64,000 bases of DNA from Candidatus Obscuribacterales bacterium (GCA_020054205.1 JAGVLS010000017.1:51607-115606); one strand, 5' to 3'. Shown: positions 9,826 through 19,940, numbered from the stretch's first letter. The notes: generated by a model not told the origin, from the letters alone. Program-made: numbers and translations.

Positions 9826-11916
9826 TTAACGAGCAAGAAATCCAATTAATAGCAAAGCTACGATATTCAAAATCTTGATCATCGGGTTAATAGCAGGACC
9901 AGCTGTGTCTTTATATGGATCACCCACAGTGTCTCCAGTTACAGCTGCTTTATGAGCCTCCGATCCTTTGCCACCATGATGTCCTTCTTCAATATATTTT
10001 TTAGCATTATCCCAAGCACCACCACCAGAGGTCATTGAAATGGCAACGAATATGCCTGTAACGATACTGCCTACCAGAACACCACCAAGCATTTTTGCAG
10101 CTGCAAATTGTCCAGGTAATGCTTGATTGAGCCAGAGTGCACCAGCAGCTGCAATAACGACTGGAGTTAATACTGGCAATAATGCTGGAACAACCATCTT
10201 TTTGATAGCAGCTTTAGTTACGATATCAACGCAAGTGCCATATTCTGGTTTGGCAGTGCCTGCCATAATGCCTGGAATAGCTTTGAATTGCCTACGTACT
10301 TCTTCTACTACTAGAGCACCAGCAGAACCAACTGCCTCCATGGCCAATGCTGCAAACAAGAATGGAATTAGCCCACCTAAGAATAAGCCACAAAGTACAT
10401 ACGGGCTGGATAAGTCAAAGTTCAAATTAGTTACGTTCAAACCATTAGCCTGTGCTTTGTCATACAACTCTTGAGTGTAAGAAGCAAATAACACAATTGC
10501 AGCTAATCCAGCTGAACCGATAGCATAACCTTTGGTAACAGCTTTAGTTGTATTACCTACTGCATCCAATGGATCAGTTACTGCTCTAACTTCTTTTGGC
10601 ATTTCTGACATTTCAGCAATACCACCAGCGTTATCAGTGATTGGACCATAAGAGTCAATAGCAACAATTATGCCAGCCATACTGAGCATTGACATAGCCG
10701 CTAATGCTACACCAAATACACCAGCTAAGGTATAAGAAACCAAAATACCAATGATAATTACAATAACAGGCAAAGCTGTAGAGCGCATAGACACTGCCAA
10801 ACCAGCAATGATATTGGTGGCATGACCAGTTTCTGATGCTTTAGCAATACTTTGTACTGGTTTATAAGCAGTAGATGTGTAGTATTCAGTGATCCAGACT
10901 AGTGCGCCAGTTACAAACAAACCAACCATAGCTGCTTCCCAATAAACAGGATAACCATGTGGCAATCCACGCATCATTTTGGAAGTTACAAAATAGAATG
11001 CAATTGCAGCCAAGACACCAGCAGCAATTAATCCTTTATAGAGAGCTCCCATAATATTGTTGTCTTTGCCTAATTTGACAAAGAATGTTCCTAATATAGA
11101 AGCAATAATGGAAACGCCACCTAATACCAATGGATAAAGCATAATATTGGTATTGCCAGCAGCAATTAAGTCTTTAAATGTAATAGAAGCCAAAAGCATG
11201 GTAGCAACAGCTGTTACAGCGTATGTTTCAAATAAATCTGCTGCCATACCAGCACAATCACCAACGTTATCGCCAACATTATCAGCAATAACGGCTGGAT
11301 TTCTTGGATCATCTTCAGGAATACCAGCTTCAACTTTTCCTACCAAGTCAGCACCAACGTCAGCTGCTTTGGTATAAATACCGCCGCCCAATCGAGCAAA
11401 AACTGAAATTAAGCTTGCTCCAAAACCAAGTCCAATGAGGGCATTAACATCTTGGGTGTAAATATAAAAACCAGAGACACCTAAAAGTCCTAAACCAACA
11501 ACTAAAAGTCCAGTAACTGAGCCACCTTTAAAAGCAACATCAAGTGCTTTGCCTAATCCATGGCGAGCAGCTTCGGCAGTACGCACATTAGCCCTTACTG
11601 ATACATACATACCAACAAAGCCAGAGGCTGCACTCAGTACTGCTCCAACTGCAAATCCCAAGGCTGTCATCCAGTTAAGGGTAAAGCCGATAATAGCAAA
11701 GAGCACAACGCCTACACCAAGGACAGTGGCATATTGGCGATTCATGTAAGCACTTGCACCTTCTTGAATAGCACGAGCAATTTCTTGCATACGCTCATTG
11801 CCAGCCGGTAGCTTCAAAATCCAACCAGCGACAGCTGCTCCATAAGCAATTGCTGCGACTGCACAGATAATTGGTCCGTATGAACTTGCAATTTCAACAA
11901 ATTCTTGGCTTGTCAT
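9826..11916 (-). CDS. hppA: Membrane-bound proton-translocating pyrophosphatase
   Basis: A 696-residue integral membrane ion pump that hydrolyses pyrophosphate and moves protons across the membrane. The catalytic signature [11 protein letters not shown] is at residues 186-196, followed by the Asp-rich [15 protein letters not shown] (206-220), and about sixteen hydrophobic segments are present. The motif [10 protein letters not shown] (454-463) has Lys458 and Thr461, the residues known to mark potassium-independent H+-PPases rather than K+-dependent ones. A good ribosome site (AAAGGGAG) precedes the ATG. It heads a probable operon with the TolC-like and lipoprotein genes. It probably recycles pyrophosphate from biosynthesis into a proton gradient. 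Confidence 0.95.
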   Translation of the reverse strand: MTSQEFVEIASSYGPIICAVAAIAYGAAVAGWILKLPAGNERMQEIARAIQEGASAYMNRQYATVLGVGVVLFAIIGFTLNWMTALGFAVGAVLSAASGFVGMYVSVRANVRTAEAARHGLGKALDVAFKGGSVTGLLVVGLGLLGVSGFYIYTQDVNALIGLGFGASLISVFARLGGGIYTKAADVGADLVGKVEAGIPEDDPRNPAVIADNVGDNVGDCAGMAADLFETYAVTAVATMLLASITFKDLIAAGNTNIMLYPLVLGGVSIIASILGTFFVKLGKDNNIMGALYKGLIAAGVLAAIAFYFVTSKMMRGLPHGYPVYWEAAMVGLFVTGALVWITEYYTSTAYKPVQSIAKASETGHATNIIAGLAVSMRSTALPVIVIIIGILVSYTLAGVFGVALAAMSMLSMAGIIVAIDSYGPITDNAGGIAEMSEMPKEVRAVTDPLDAVGNTTKAVTKGYAIGSAGLAAIVLFASYTQELYDKAQANGLNVTNLNFDLSSPYVLCGLFLGGLIPFLFAALAMEAVGSAGALVVEEVRRQFKAIPGIMAGTAKPEYGTCVDIVTKAAIKKMVVPALLPVLTPVVIAAAGALWLNQALPGQFAAAKMLGGVLVGSIVTGIFVAISMTSGGGAWDNAKKYIEEGHHGGKGSEAHKAAVTGDTVGDPYKDTAGPAINPMIKILNIVALLLIGFLAR

Positions 11917-12129
11917 TTCGAAACTCCCTTTGTCCTATTCATTGGTTACTAATTAAAATCCGGCTTGCAATACAACAAGTTACGGCAGTCAAGATGCTGG
12001 AATCCAGTCCAGCTCGACTTAATTTAAAGGTTACCAAAATTTGTGAGCGTAAATTTTAACTATGCCTCACAAGCGATCAGCAGAGTTTTCAAGAGAACGC
12101 TAAAACCCTTCTGCAATCCGGCTTTGTCA

Positions 12130-12163
12130 TGTTAGAATAGCTCCCAACTAGAAAGTTAAGGTG
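12130..12163 (+). promoter_or_regulatory. Extended -10 promoter and ribosome site of the amidase gene
   Basis: TGTTAGAAT at 12130-12138 matches an extended -10 element (TG, one base, TAGAAT) 30 bases before the ATG; no -35 box is evident. AAGGTG (12158-12163) is the ribosome site. The rest of the 250-base gap to hppA shows nothing clear. Confidence 0.4.
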
Positions 12164-12168
12164 CTCTC

Positions 12169-13815
12169 ATGTCGCGTAGATTCCATTTATTGGCATCTAG
12201 CACTTTTTTATTTCTAGTATTTTTTTTCCTAAGCCAAATGGCAATATCCCAACAGATATCTTTTTTAGGTAGGAATATAAATGCCATCAATTATATTGAT
12301 GCCAACGTTGACAGTAATAAGTTAGTTTTTGGCACATCTTTAAATCATTATTGGCCAGCTCCCACCATCAGATATTTCCCAGGAGACGCTGGCAGAACAA
12401 TTTTAGTTTGTGATTTTCCAGGGATTTATTGGAGTCGCTCAGAACAATTAATTCGTCCAAAAAATTCAGAAATTGAACGGATTCATTTAGGGCAATTACA
12501 GATTAGCCCACCTGTATTTAGAATTAGTTTTACAAGCCCCAAAAGAACAAGCTTAGCAAAAATAGATTTAACTGCATCCCAAGGGCAATTGACAATTAAA
12601 TTACCAGCAAGCGAAAGCAATTATTCTAAAGTACCCGGCACTGCCCATGCACCAGTAAAATCCGCTCCAAATACTAAAATTAGTGTTTTAAACGAAATAC
12701 CACCGAGTGCCCCAAAACCAATAAAGCCATTAGCTACCGTATTACCAATTACAACAAAAAAAGTTGTGCCACCAGTGACAAGCAAAGTAGAAAAGACTGA
12801 AAAGAAAATAGAAAAAACCGAAAATAATACAAATGAGATGCCGCCCTTTGCTCCATCTTATAAAAAACCCATGGAAGTCGTAACGGGAGAAGCAGTAAGC
12901 ATTGTCGAAAAAGCAACATCTAATACCATTAAAGTTAGCATATCTTATGAGCCTTTCAAAGTTTCAATAGTATCAACATTGCCACTAAAAACAAAAACTT
13001 TATTATTATCCGAGCCAGATCGTTTTGTAATTGATTTTGAAGATACCAATTCTCTAAATAGTCTTCCACCTCTTACAATTGACGAAAATCCTTATTTGAA
13101 ATCTATACGATTTGGTAGTGTCGATAATATGGGACGTATGGTTCTTGATTTGAAAGATCAAGCAATCAATATAAATACTGATTTTAATCAAGATAAAACA
13201 TGCCTGGTGATAGCGCTTGCAAATTCAAATGTAGAAAAAATATCAACCAAACAAATACCAAAAAATTGCTCCATAGTTTTGGATGCTGGGCATGGTGGCA
13301 CCGATCCTGGAGCACAAAGAGGAAGCATTCAAGAAAAAGAGCTTACGCTTGCCATTGCTTTAAAAACAAAAAAAATTCTAGAAAAAAATGGCATTAAAGT
13401 CACAATGACTCGTAGTGACGATTCTACAGTAGCACTTGCCGATAGAGTTCAAATCACTAATACAAATACACCTGATTTATTTTTGAGTGTACATATAAAT
13501 TCAATGGAAACAAATAATTCAATTTCAGGTATTGAAACATATTATTTCAATGATGTAAGCAAAGGCTTAGCAAAACATATTCATGCGGCTCTCGTTAACA
13601 AACTTTCAGCTTCAGACCGATCTGTACGCAAAGCTCGCTTTTACGTCATAAACCATACCCCCCACCCAGCAGTCTTAGCTGAAGTCGGCTTCATTTCTAA
13701 TAAGGAAGAAAGGGATAAATTAATATCTCCTGATTACCAAAAGCAAATTGCTGAGGCATTATCAGAAGGCGTTATCCTCCATCTAGGTGAAGGAAGCAAG
13801 GATAAGGACAAATAA
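12169..13815 (+). CDS. amiC: N-acetylmuramoyl-L-alanine amidase with AMIN domain
   Basis: A 548-residue secreted cell-wall hydrolase that cleaves the amide bond between MurNAc and the stem peptide, typically to split daughter cells. It has a signal peptide (hydrophobic about 6-25), a Pro/Thr/Lys-rich linker (about 150-235), an AMIN domain (about 255-350), which in relatives directs the enzyme to septal peptidoglycan, and an Amidase_3 domain (about 365-540). Expected zinc ligands and catalytic residues are present: His375 (DAGHGG), Glu391, His442 (SVHINS) and Glu505 (AEVGF). The gene name is by domain architecture. It is followed by a structured gap and murI. Confidence 0.9.
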   Translation: MSRRFHLLASSTFLFLVFFFLSQMAISQQISFLGRNINAINYIDANVDSNKLVFGTSLNHYWPAPTIRYFPGDAGRTILVCDFPGIYWSRSEQLIRPKNSEIERIHLGQLQISPPVFRISFTSPKRTSLAKIDLTASQGQLTIKLPASESNYSKVPGTAHAPVKSAPNTKISVLNEIPPSAPKPIKPLATVLPITTKKVVPPVTSKVEKTEKKIEKTENNTNEMPPFAPSYKKPMEVVTGEAVSIVEKATSNTIKVSISYEPFKVSIVSTLPLKTKTLLLSEPDRFVIDFEDTNSLNSLPPLTIDENPYLKSIRFGSVDNMGRMVLDLKDQAININTDFNQDKTCLVIALANSNVEKISTKQIPKNCSIVLDAGHGGTDPGAQRGSIQEKELTLAIALKTKKILEKNGIKVTMTRSDDSTVALADRVQITNTNTPDLFLSVHINSMETNNSISGIETYYFNDVSKGLAKHIHAALVNKLSASDRSVRKARFYVINHTPHPAVLAEVGFISNKEERDKLISPDYQKQIAEALSEGVILHLGEGSKDKDK

Positions 13816-13845
13816 GGAGCACTATCCCCTGACAAGATATTTTTT

Positions 13846-13965
13846 ACCTGATTTTTGCAATTGCTGAAAAGCAAGCAGATTGGGGAAAATGGAGAATCCC
13901 CCCTGAAAATAAGGGCAAAAGAACCAAAAATTGGGGTTTAAGTCTAATAATTACAGGTAAAATCA
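13846..13965 (+). other. Possible structured leader or 3' region before murI
   Basis: Between the amidase gene and murI, TTTTACCTG (13852-13860) pairs with CAGGTAAAA (13954-13962) across about 95 bases. Inside are a TTGC/GCAA hairpin and several C-run/G-run pairings (GGGGA with TCCCC; CCCC with GGGG). This nested complementarity suggests folded RNA, but no known riboswitch class is recognised. Confidence 0.25.
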
Positions 13966-14017
13966 AAATAGGCATCTACTATATATAGATATTTAGCTCT
14001 AAGGGACTTGTACGAAC

Positions 14018-14956
14018 GTGTTAAAACCGGCTATCGAAAAAACAATAAAAATTGGACTTTTTGACTCAGGCATTGGTGGCTTAACAGTACTTAGAAGACT
14101 TAAAACTTTATTTTCTGGCTTTGACTGTAACGTTCAATTTACATATGTAGCCGATACTCAACGCTGTCCTTATGGCAATCGCAATGCCAATGAAATTTCT
14201 CAATACGTGACAGAAATAACAAGTTTTTTACTGACAAAATCTGTAGATTGTATTGTTATGGCATGCAATACATCAGCTGCGTTAGCTACAGAAAAAGCAA
14301 CTAAATTAGCCTCCCCAATACGCGTTCAGGATTTGATTGAACCCACTGCAAAATATGCAAGTAAATATCAAAATATTGGTGTATTTGCTACAGCGTCAAC
14401 TGTAGCTAGCAAAGCTTTTTCCAAAGCAATAAACTGCTTTAATGATAAAGCAAATATTCACGAAATTGCTTGTCCCAATTTAGTACCAGCTATTGAGGGT
14501 GGACAAGTCAATGCACCACATACTGCTCAGTTGGTTGAAGATTATGTTAGACAACTTACAAGTCAACATATTGAAGCGGTAATACTTGGCTGTACTCATT
14601 TTCCTATTTTAGAGAATTTATTTAGACAGTATTTGCCAGTACATATTGAGATAATTGATCCAGCTTGTCTATTGCCCAAACAATTATCCATTTTGTGTAC
14701 AGATTTGGTAAAGTCTGGAAAACACACTAATGTAGTTACAACAAATTATTATGTAACCGGTGACACAGATAAATTTATACAAACTGCAAACGCGGCCCTC
14801 ATTGGTGAAACAAATATATTTAAATCATCAGAAAATGTTTCTTCTCTTTCACTAAATGATTTAGCGGTATATGCAAAATCTGCATATCAAGAAAGTGTTG
14901 GTTTATCAGCTGATGCATCAATTGGTTCGCTTCAAATTGAAGGTTCGCCAGCTTAG
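14018..14956 (+). CDS. murI: Glutamate racemase
   Basis: This enzyme converts L- to D-glutamate for the peptidoglycan stem peptide. The 312-residue protein has the N-terminal GLFDSGIGGLTVLRRL and the two catalytic cysteines in the expected settings, Cys83 in ACNTSAA and Cys192 in GCTHFPIL. It starts at GTG 14018 with AAGGGA at 14001-14006 upstream. The C-terminal 45 residues are longer than in most family members and of no recognisable fold. It follows the amidase gene on the same strand, a cell-wall pair, though 200 bases separate them. Confidence 0.95.
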   Translation: MLKPAIEKTIKIGLFDSGIGGLTVLRRLKTLFSGFDCNVQFTYVADTQRCPYGNRNANEISQYVTEITSFLLTKSVDCIVMACNTSAALATEKATKLASPIRVQDLIEPTAKYASKYQNIGVFATASTVASKAFSKAINCFNDKANIHEIACPNLVPAIEGGQVNAPHTAQLVEDYVRQLTSQHIEAVILGCTHFPILENLFRQYLPVHIEIIDPACLLPKQLSILCTDLVKSGKHTNVVTTNYYVTGDTDKFIQTANAALIGETNIFKSSENVSSLSLNDLAVYAKSAYQESVGLSADASIGSLQIEGSPA

Positions 14957-14986
14957 GCACAGCTAATATTCTACTAAAGCCTGCTC

Positions 14987-15003
14987 CTTATCACCATGAT
15001 AAG
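14987..15003 (+). terminator. Hairpin after murI
   Basis: CTTATCA, loop CCA, TGATAAG forms a perfect seven-base-pair stem 31 bases after the murI stop. Only a weak T-run (TTTT at about 15010) follows, so it may be a poor terminator or a protein site rather than a strong intrinsic terminator. Confidence 0.35.
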
Positions 15004-15038
15004 ATAGTATTTTCGCCACCAAAATTATTTCAAAAAAC

Positions 15039-15710
15039 ATGGTTGAGCAGTTAAACATATTAGATTTGGCAAAGGACATTACAATGCCCAAGCCGGCCAA
15101 AGAAAAGATCCAAGAGATATCTAATAAGCTTCTTTACGGAAGCTTAGATGAAGCCATGAATTCTGCTTTAACTTGCAGACAATGTCAACTTTGTGAAGGA
15201 AGAAATTCTGTTGTATTTGCCGATGGTAATCCTAATGCCAAACTCATGATAATTGGTGAAGGACCTGGACAGCAGGAGGATGAGCAAGGCTTACCATTTG
15301 TCGGCAGAGCTGGACAATTATTGGATAAAATATTAGCTTCAGCCAATATCGATCGAAAAAGCGAAACATACATTTGCAATGTTGTTAAATGTAGACCACC
15401 TGGCAATCGTGTTCCTTCGCTAGAAGAAATGGAAGCATGCCGCTCTTACATCGAAGCACAAATTGCCTATGTCAATCCAAAACTTATTTTATTAGCTGGT
15501 GCAACCGCCCTTGGTGCCATACTAAAAACTAAAGAGCCTATAAGCCGTATTCGTGGTAAATGGTTCGACTATAAAACGGGTGCCAAAATAATGCCTATAT
15601 TTCACCCATCTTATTTGCTGAGAAACGACTCTAAACAAGTAGGCTCTCCTAAATGGCATATGTGGCAAGATATAAAAGAAGTAAAAAAAGCATTGGAGTC
15701 ATTACAATAA
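15039..15710 (+). CDS. udg: Family 4 uracil-DNA glycosylase (iron-sulfur type)
   Basis: This enzyme removes uracil from DNA to start base excision repair. The 223-residue protein has the [4Fe-4S] cysteines of family 4 (CRQCQLC near residue 47, NVVKCRPPGNR near 120, EACRSY near 137), motif 1 GEGPGQQEDEQG and motif 2 HPSYLLR near the C-terminus. The longer start at 15039 lacks a ribosome site; ATG at 15084 has AAAGGA at 15070-15075 and is a serious alternative. The longer N-terminus reads QLNILDLA, which recalls tails of some bacterial homologues, so the choice is open. The stop codon abuts the ATG of the next small gene. Confidence 0.92.
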   Translation: MVEQLNILDLAKDITMPKPAKEKIQEISNKLLYGSLDEAMNSALTCRQCQLCEGRNSVVFADGNPNAKLMIIGEGPGQQEDEQGLPFVGRAGQLLDKILASANIDRKSETYICNVVKCRPPGNRVPSLEEMEACRSYIEAQIAYVNPKLILLAGATALGAILKTKEPISRIRGKWFDYKTGAKIMPIFHPSYLLRNDSKQVGSPKWHMWQDIKEVKKALESLQ

Positions 15711-16010
15711 ATGGCTAGAAAAGCTGATATATTTTTAGAAGATTTATTCAACAAACAACTTGTTGAAGCCGTCAACAATGATTTTGGTAAAGCAATTTTG
15801 CGCTTACCAAATCAAGGCATGGGAGAAGTACGCGAAGAAGTCTTTATTTATTTTTCTGCTATAGCTATTCAACAAGTAAATGAACTTGCTACCAAGTATG
15901 GCATAGATGACCCACAAGCTCTTAATGAATTATATCAGCTTACTCGGGCAAATCTTATTCAAGGTTTTCGCATTGGACAAAGTGTTGGGCGCGGCTGGCT
16001 ACCCAGCTAA
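15711..16010 (+). CDS. Hypothetical protein, 99 residues, coupled to udg
   Basis: A small, mostly helical soluble protein that I do not recognise. Its ATG follows the udg stop directly, so translation is probably coupled. It has no signal peptide, membrane segment or cysteines. The first half is acidic (DIFLEDLFNKQLVEAV); the end contains IGQSVGRGWLPS. Its last four bases overlap the 3' end of the convergent kinase gene. The unbroken frame and tight coupling argue that it is real. A DNA-repair link is suggested only by position. Confidence 0.6.
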   Translation: MARKADIFLEDLFNKQLVEAVNNDFGKAILRLPNQGMGEVREEVFIYFSAIAIQQVNELATKYGIDDPQALNELYQLTRANLIQGFRIGQSVGRGWLPS

Positions 16011-17452
16011 CGGTTGAGAGCATATGCCACTATTTGCTTGATATATGGCCAACCCCATAATTTAATAACCAGGCATATGATAGTAAAAGTAAATGCAAAA
16101 AAGATAATTCTTTTTTTCAAAACATTCATTTCTGCCCGCCTAATTCTTTTGCCTATTTGTGGCAATATTTGATTTGCTGCTTCTTGAGATTTTTTTGGAT
16201 AGCTAAATATTCTTTGAGCCGAACGCAATTTGCTATATTCCCGAGAAGAAGGCAAGGCTCTGCCACAAGACAAACAAAAAGCAATGTCTGGCGTCAATAT
16301 CTCAGAACAATGCGGGCATTGATAAAATTGAAATCTTTTTTGAGAATCGAGGTCCTTATCTTTTGCAAATAAATTTTTCAAAGTTTGGATAAATATACCG
16401 AATAACGATCCTTTTTTGTCTGAACTAGTATCACTTAATGGTTCATGACTATTTTTTTGAAAAAATTCTGTTCTATGTTTAAGAGACATTAGTTTTGTTG
16501 AGTCACTTTTTATTGCTCGATTCAAATCTTGGGCAAATTCAGAAGCTGATTGATGCCGATTATCAGGATTTTTTTCCATTGCTTTTCGCAATACTTGTGT
16601 TAATTCAATGCACACATTCAGATCAGCTCTTTTATCTTGTAACAAAGCTGGTTCACCAGCTAAATGACTTTCAATCATTTGTTGAGAAGATTTGGCCTCA
16701 TAAGGCAATTTACCAGTCAATGCTTCAAATATGACAATAGCAAGTGAGTATAAATCGCTTCGCTCATCAATTTTTGTGGATTTTTGACATTGTTCTGGAC
16801 TCATATAAGGAGGACTGCCAATCACACCTGCTTTTAAAAGATCAGCATAATCAAATTTGTTATTCTCTGAAAAAGAAGCAATACCAAAATCTACTAATTG
16901 CACCCAATCATCCTCATCGAATTTATGGGTGAGCATTATATTTTCAGGCTTTATATCTTTATGAACCACTTTATTTTCATGAGCAGCTTGCAGAGCAGTT
17001 AAAGCTTGTTGAAATATATGTTGAGCTCGTCCTATCGGCAATGGTCCTTCTTTTTTCAAGAGAGCACGCAAGCTAATACCATCAATAAGATCCATAACTA
17101 AATAAGCTTGCCCAGTTTCAGTAACACCAAAATCGTAAAGTGTAACTGTATGCGAATTTTTTACTTTCGATATAAGTTGTGCTTCTTGTTTAAACCGAGC
17201 AATAATTTCAGGATCACCTGTCAAATGTTCTGGCAACATTTTTACTGCTATATCTCTATCCATATAACAGTGCTTCGCTTTATAAACTACTCCCATGCCA
17301 CCTTTAGCTAAAACTGATGCAATTTCGTAACGGTCTGCAATAACTTTTCCAATGGCAGGATCATTTTCAATTTGATTTAGTCCAATGCCATCGAGACGAC
17401 ATTTCTCAATGTCATCCTGATAAACACTCATACATTCTGGACAGATTCTCAC
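16007..17452 (-). CDS. Zinc-ribbon Ser/Thr protein kinase with C-terminal membrane anchor
   Basis: A 481-residue eukaryotic-like protein kinase. The N-terminus is a small zinc-ribbon-like motif (CPEC at 4-7, Cys18, then LDG). The kinase domain (about 42-310) has the glycine loop AKGGMGVVY, the ATP lysine Lys71, a catalytic loop VVHKDIKPENIM, DFG and SPEQ. The catalytic loop has HKD instead of the common HRD, a conservative change that keeps the catalytic Asp. A second zinc ribbon (CPHC, then CLSC) is near residues 378-394 and a membrane segment lies near residues 449-466. It starts at GTG 17452 with GGGGAG just upstream. Targets are unknown. It resembles the second kinase at 40311. Confidence 0.88.
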   Translation of the reverse strand: MRICPECMSVYQDDIEKCRLDGIGLNQIENDPAIGKVIADRYEIASVLAKGGMGVVYKAKHCYMDRDIAVKMLPEHLTGDPEIIARFKQEAQLISKVKNSHTVTLYDFGVTETGQAYLVMDLIDGISLRALLKKEGPLPIGRAQHIFQQALTALQAAHENKVVHKDIKPENIMLTHKFDEDDWVQLVDFGIASFSENNKFDYADLLKAGVIGSPPYMSPEQCQKSTKIDERSDLYSLAIVIFEALTGKLPYEAKSSQQMIESHLAGEPALLQDKRADLNVCIELTQVLRKAMEKNPDNRHQSASEFAQDLNRAIKSDSTKLMSLKHRTEFFQKNSHEPLSDTSSDKKGSLFGIFIQTLKNLFAKDKDLDSQKRFQFYQCPHCSEILTPDIAFCLSCGRALPSSREYSKLRSAQRIFSYPKKSQEAANQILPQIGKRIRRAEMNVLKKRIIFFAFTFTIICLVIKLWGWPYIKQIVAYALNR

Positions 17453-17572
17453 AAACTCCCCTTATGGCAAATATCATACTCATAGAGCATTATATGAGAG
17501 TTATTATCGGCAATTTACCCATAAGAACACTAATTTAAACTATTAAGAGATAAGAAACAATAATTAGACATT

Positions 17573-17590
17573 TTGGCAAAGGCTTGCCAA
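17573..17590 (-). other. Inverted repeat between hemW and the kinase gene
   Basis: TTGGCAA, four bases, TTGCCAA is a perfect seven-base inverted repeat 24 bases past the hemW stop. No T-run follows on either strand, so it is more likely an RNA processing hairpin or binding site than an intrinsic terminator. A second pair, CTCATA/TATGAG, lies nearer the kinase start (about 17480-17500). Confidence 0.3.
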
Positions 17591-17613
17591 GCAATGGTTT
17601 TAGCGATCATAAG

Positions 17614-18735
17614 TCAAATCAGCTCACCAATCACAAGATTGCTAACTAAAACACCTTTAGTACTTAAAAACAATCGTCCATCTTCTAATTCCAATAATTC
17701 ATTATCAATTAAATTAGTAATCTGATTTGATTTTTCAAGAAGTATATCAACTTCATATTTAGCTTTGAATTTCTCCAAACTAATTCCTTCTTTCAGCCTT
17801 AGTCCTAACATAACTGCTTCATTGATTTTTGTTTTTTCATCAATTACTTCATATGTTTCATTCGTCAAAAAATCCTTCATGTATTTATTTAGTGAACGAT
17901 AATTTGAACTTCTAACTCCATTTACATAACGATGCGCACTCACGCCAAAAGCGAGATAGTCTTCATTTAGCCAGTAAGTAATATTATGTTTGGATTTAAA
18001 ACCATTTTTACTAAAGTTGGAAATTTCATAGCGGTTAAGTCCATACGCCTCAGTTAATTTCAGCAAGCTTTCATACATATGCACATAAACATCTTCTGTT
18101 GGATAACTAGGAGAGTTTTTAGGATAACGTGTAAGCAGAGGAGAATTATTGGCAATAGTTAGTCCATAAGCAGACAAATGCGGCAATCCAAATGAAAGAG
18201 ATTTTTCAATTGAAGTTTCAAAAGATTGAATTGTTTGCTCTGGCAAACCATACATAAGATCAATAGAAATATTTTCAAGACCTGATTCTGTCGCTACCGA
18301 TATTCCTTTAATTGCTTGTTTTTCTGTATGATCACGCCCCATTGCTTTAAGCTCATGATCATCAAATGATTCAACACCAATAGATAAACGGTTAATTCCA
18401 GCCTTTAACCAATTTTCAGTTTTTTCACGTGTAATTGCGTGAGGTGTAGTTTCTAACGAAATTTCAATATCTTTTGCAAACGGCGTCATCTCGTTTAGCT
18501 TATGCAAAATTATATTCAGTAAATCAGGCTCGATATATCCTGGTGTTCCACCACCAAAAAAAATTGAAGATAAAGGCTCATTATTTGGCTCGGAAGATAG
18601 TCGACATTGGATTTCCTGAGCTACAATGTGACAATATTCGGACGCTAAATGATCTAAACCAGAAAAAGCAGCAAAATCACAAAAATCGCATTTATGTGCG
18701 CAAAATGGTATATGTACGTAAGCAGCTCTAGCCAT
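17614..18735 (-). CDS. hemW: Radical SAM heme chaperone HemW (HemN-like)
   Basis: A 373-residue radical SAM protein. The [4Fe-4S] motif CxxxCxxC is Cys12, Cys16, Cys19 in PFCAHKCDFCDF, followed by GGGTPGYI and a typical LSIGVESFDD segment. Its length and short N-terminus fit HemW, which delivers heme to target proteins, rather than the longer oxygen-independent coproporphyrinogen oxidase HemN, which carries an extra N-terminal region. The ATG at 18735 has no ribosome site, and only 11 bases separate it from the divergent TPR gene, so a leaderless message is possible. Confidence 0.88.
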   Translation of the reverse strand: MARAAYVHIPFCAHKCDFCDFAAFSGLDHLASEYCHIVAQEIQCRLSSEPNNEPLSSIFFGGGTPGYIEPDLLNIILHKLNEMTPFAKDIEISLETTPHAITREKTENWLKAGINRLSIGVESFDDHELKAMGRDHTEKQAIKGISVATESGLENISIDLMYGLPEQTIQSFETSIEKSLSFGLPHLSAYGLTIANNSPLLTRYPKNSPSYPTEDVYVHMYESLLKLTEAYGLNRYEISNFSKNGFKSKHNITYWLNEDYLAFGVSAHRYVNGVRSSNYRSLNKYMKDFLTNETYEVIDEKTKINEAVMLGLRLKEGISLEKFKAKYEVDILLEKSNQITNLIDNELLELEDGRLFLSTKGVLVSNLVIGELI

Positions 18736-18746
18736 GATTTAAATTT

Positions 18747-19757
18747 ATGACAAATCTACACTCTCATTACAATTATCGCAGACTTTGTTTTTTCACCACA
18801 TATCAGTTTAGCTTTGTAATCATTTTGCTAACATTTTTGCATGTGCCAATTCTGGCTTCATACGGTGATCAAGCAAGTTCAAGTAGCCAAGAACACTTGC
18901 AGCTATTGTTATCCGATAGCGAACCTCAAGATTTAAAGTCAATTGGGCAATTAATTATAAGTTTGAGACGCAAAATTACTAATGAGCCAAAAGACGCCAC
19001 ACTTAGATTTAAATTGGGCACTTATTTGTATCAATTGGGAGATTTTGAAGGAGCAGCCAGCGAACTCAAGACAGCATTGAGTATCAATCCATATGACGCG
19101 GCTGTAAAAGCACAATTGGCAAAAGTTTTGGATATGGCACAAGATCATGCAGAGGCCTTAAGTACTTTTCGCCAAGCTGTTGCTTTAGCACCAAACATTG
19201 CCCAGATACATTTTGTTTTTGCTGAGTCATTAGCTCACAATGGTCAAATATCAGAAGCCATAAATGAATACAGAAGAGCAATAAGCATTGAGCCTGATGC
19301 TCAATCATTGGCAGGCTTATCTGAGGTTTTACTTATGGCGCGCGATGCAAGCGGAGCTATGAAAGCAAGCAGACAAGCAGTATCAAAAGACCCTGCTTTT
19401 TCAAGAGCTCAAGTAGCATTAACCAATGCCTTGTTGAGAGCTGGAGATAATCAATCAGCATTAAGAACTGCTCGCCAATCTGCATTATTAAGTCCACTCA
19501 CTCCTGAGAGTCACATAGCTCTTGGAAGGTGTTTGTTTGTTAGTGGGGATATCAAAGGCGCTGTTAGTGAATTCAAACAAGCTGTAGATTTAGATCCACT
19601 AAATCCACTTGCTCGCAACGATCTTGGATATGCGTTATATAGACAAGGTGATGCCATGTTGGCTATCAAGGAATATAGATTAGCATTGAGGTTAAATGCT
19701 CGCTTTGCAGAGGCGCGAAATAATTTAGAAGTAGCCATTCAATCTCTTACAAAATAA
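18747..19757 (+). CDS. Secreted TPR-repeat protein
   Basis: A 336-residue protein with a long signal or anchor segment (hydrophobic about 22-38, ending ILAS) and about seven TPR units from residue 60 to 330. The repeats resemble those of the two TPR genes at 4.2-5.9 kb (for example AVDLDPLNPLARNDLGYALYR). Predicted location is the periplasm or outer surface. It lies upstream of a secretin gene on the same strand. TPR lipoproteins often act as secretin pilots or assembly factors, but no lipobox is visible here, so that role is only a possibility. No ribosome site precedes the ATG. Confidence 0.78.
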   Translation: MTNLHSHYNYRRLCFFTTYQFSFVIILLTFLHVPILASYGDQASSSSQEHLQLLLSDSEPQDLKSIGQLIISLRRKITNEPKDATLRFKLGTYLYQLGDFEGAASELKTALSINPYDAAVKAQLAKVLDMAQDHAEALSTFRQAVALAPNIAQIHFVFAESLAHNGQISEAINEYRRAISIEPDAQSLAGLSEVLLMARDASGAMKASRQAVSKDPAFSRAQVALTNALLRAGDNQSALRTARQSALLSPLTPESHIALGRCLFVSGDIKGAVSEFKQAVDLDPLNPLARNDLGYALYRQGDAMLAIKEYRLALRLNARFAEARNNLEVAIQSLTK

Positions 19758-19811
19758 GTGTTGTCATAAAGAGATAAGTAGAAAATTTATTGCAAGCACT
19801 GTCTAATATAA

Positions 19812-19839
19812 TTGCAATTTAACTTATAGCGTGTACAAT
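19812..19839 (+). promoter_or_regulatory. Candidate promoter for the secretin gene
   Basis: TTGCAA (19812-19817) and TACAAT (19834-19839) are separated by 16 bases, about 100 bases before the secretin start. The match is by consensus only. Confidence 0.4.
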
Positions 19840-19940
19840 TGTCATATCCCTTAAGTGGGCATTTTTACCAGATAGACAAGAAGTTATCAAGAAATATTGA
19901 TCTCACTGGTTAACAACTAGAAAGTAACAGATAAAAATTG

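Noticed and set aside
10127..11749. Several plus-strand ORFs opposite the pyrophosphatase gene
   Set aside because: They mirror the repetitive Ala/Gly codons of hppA and have no family resemblance.
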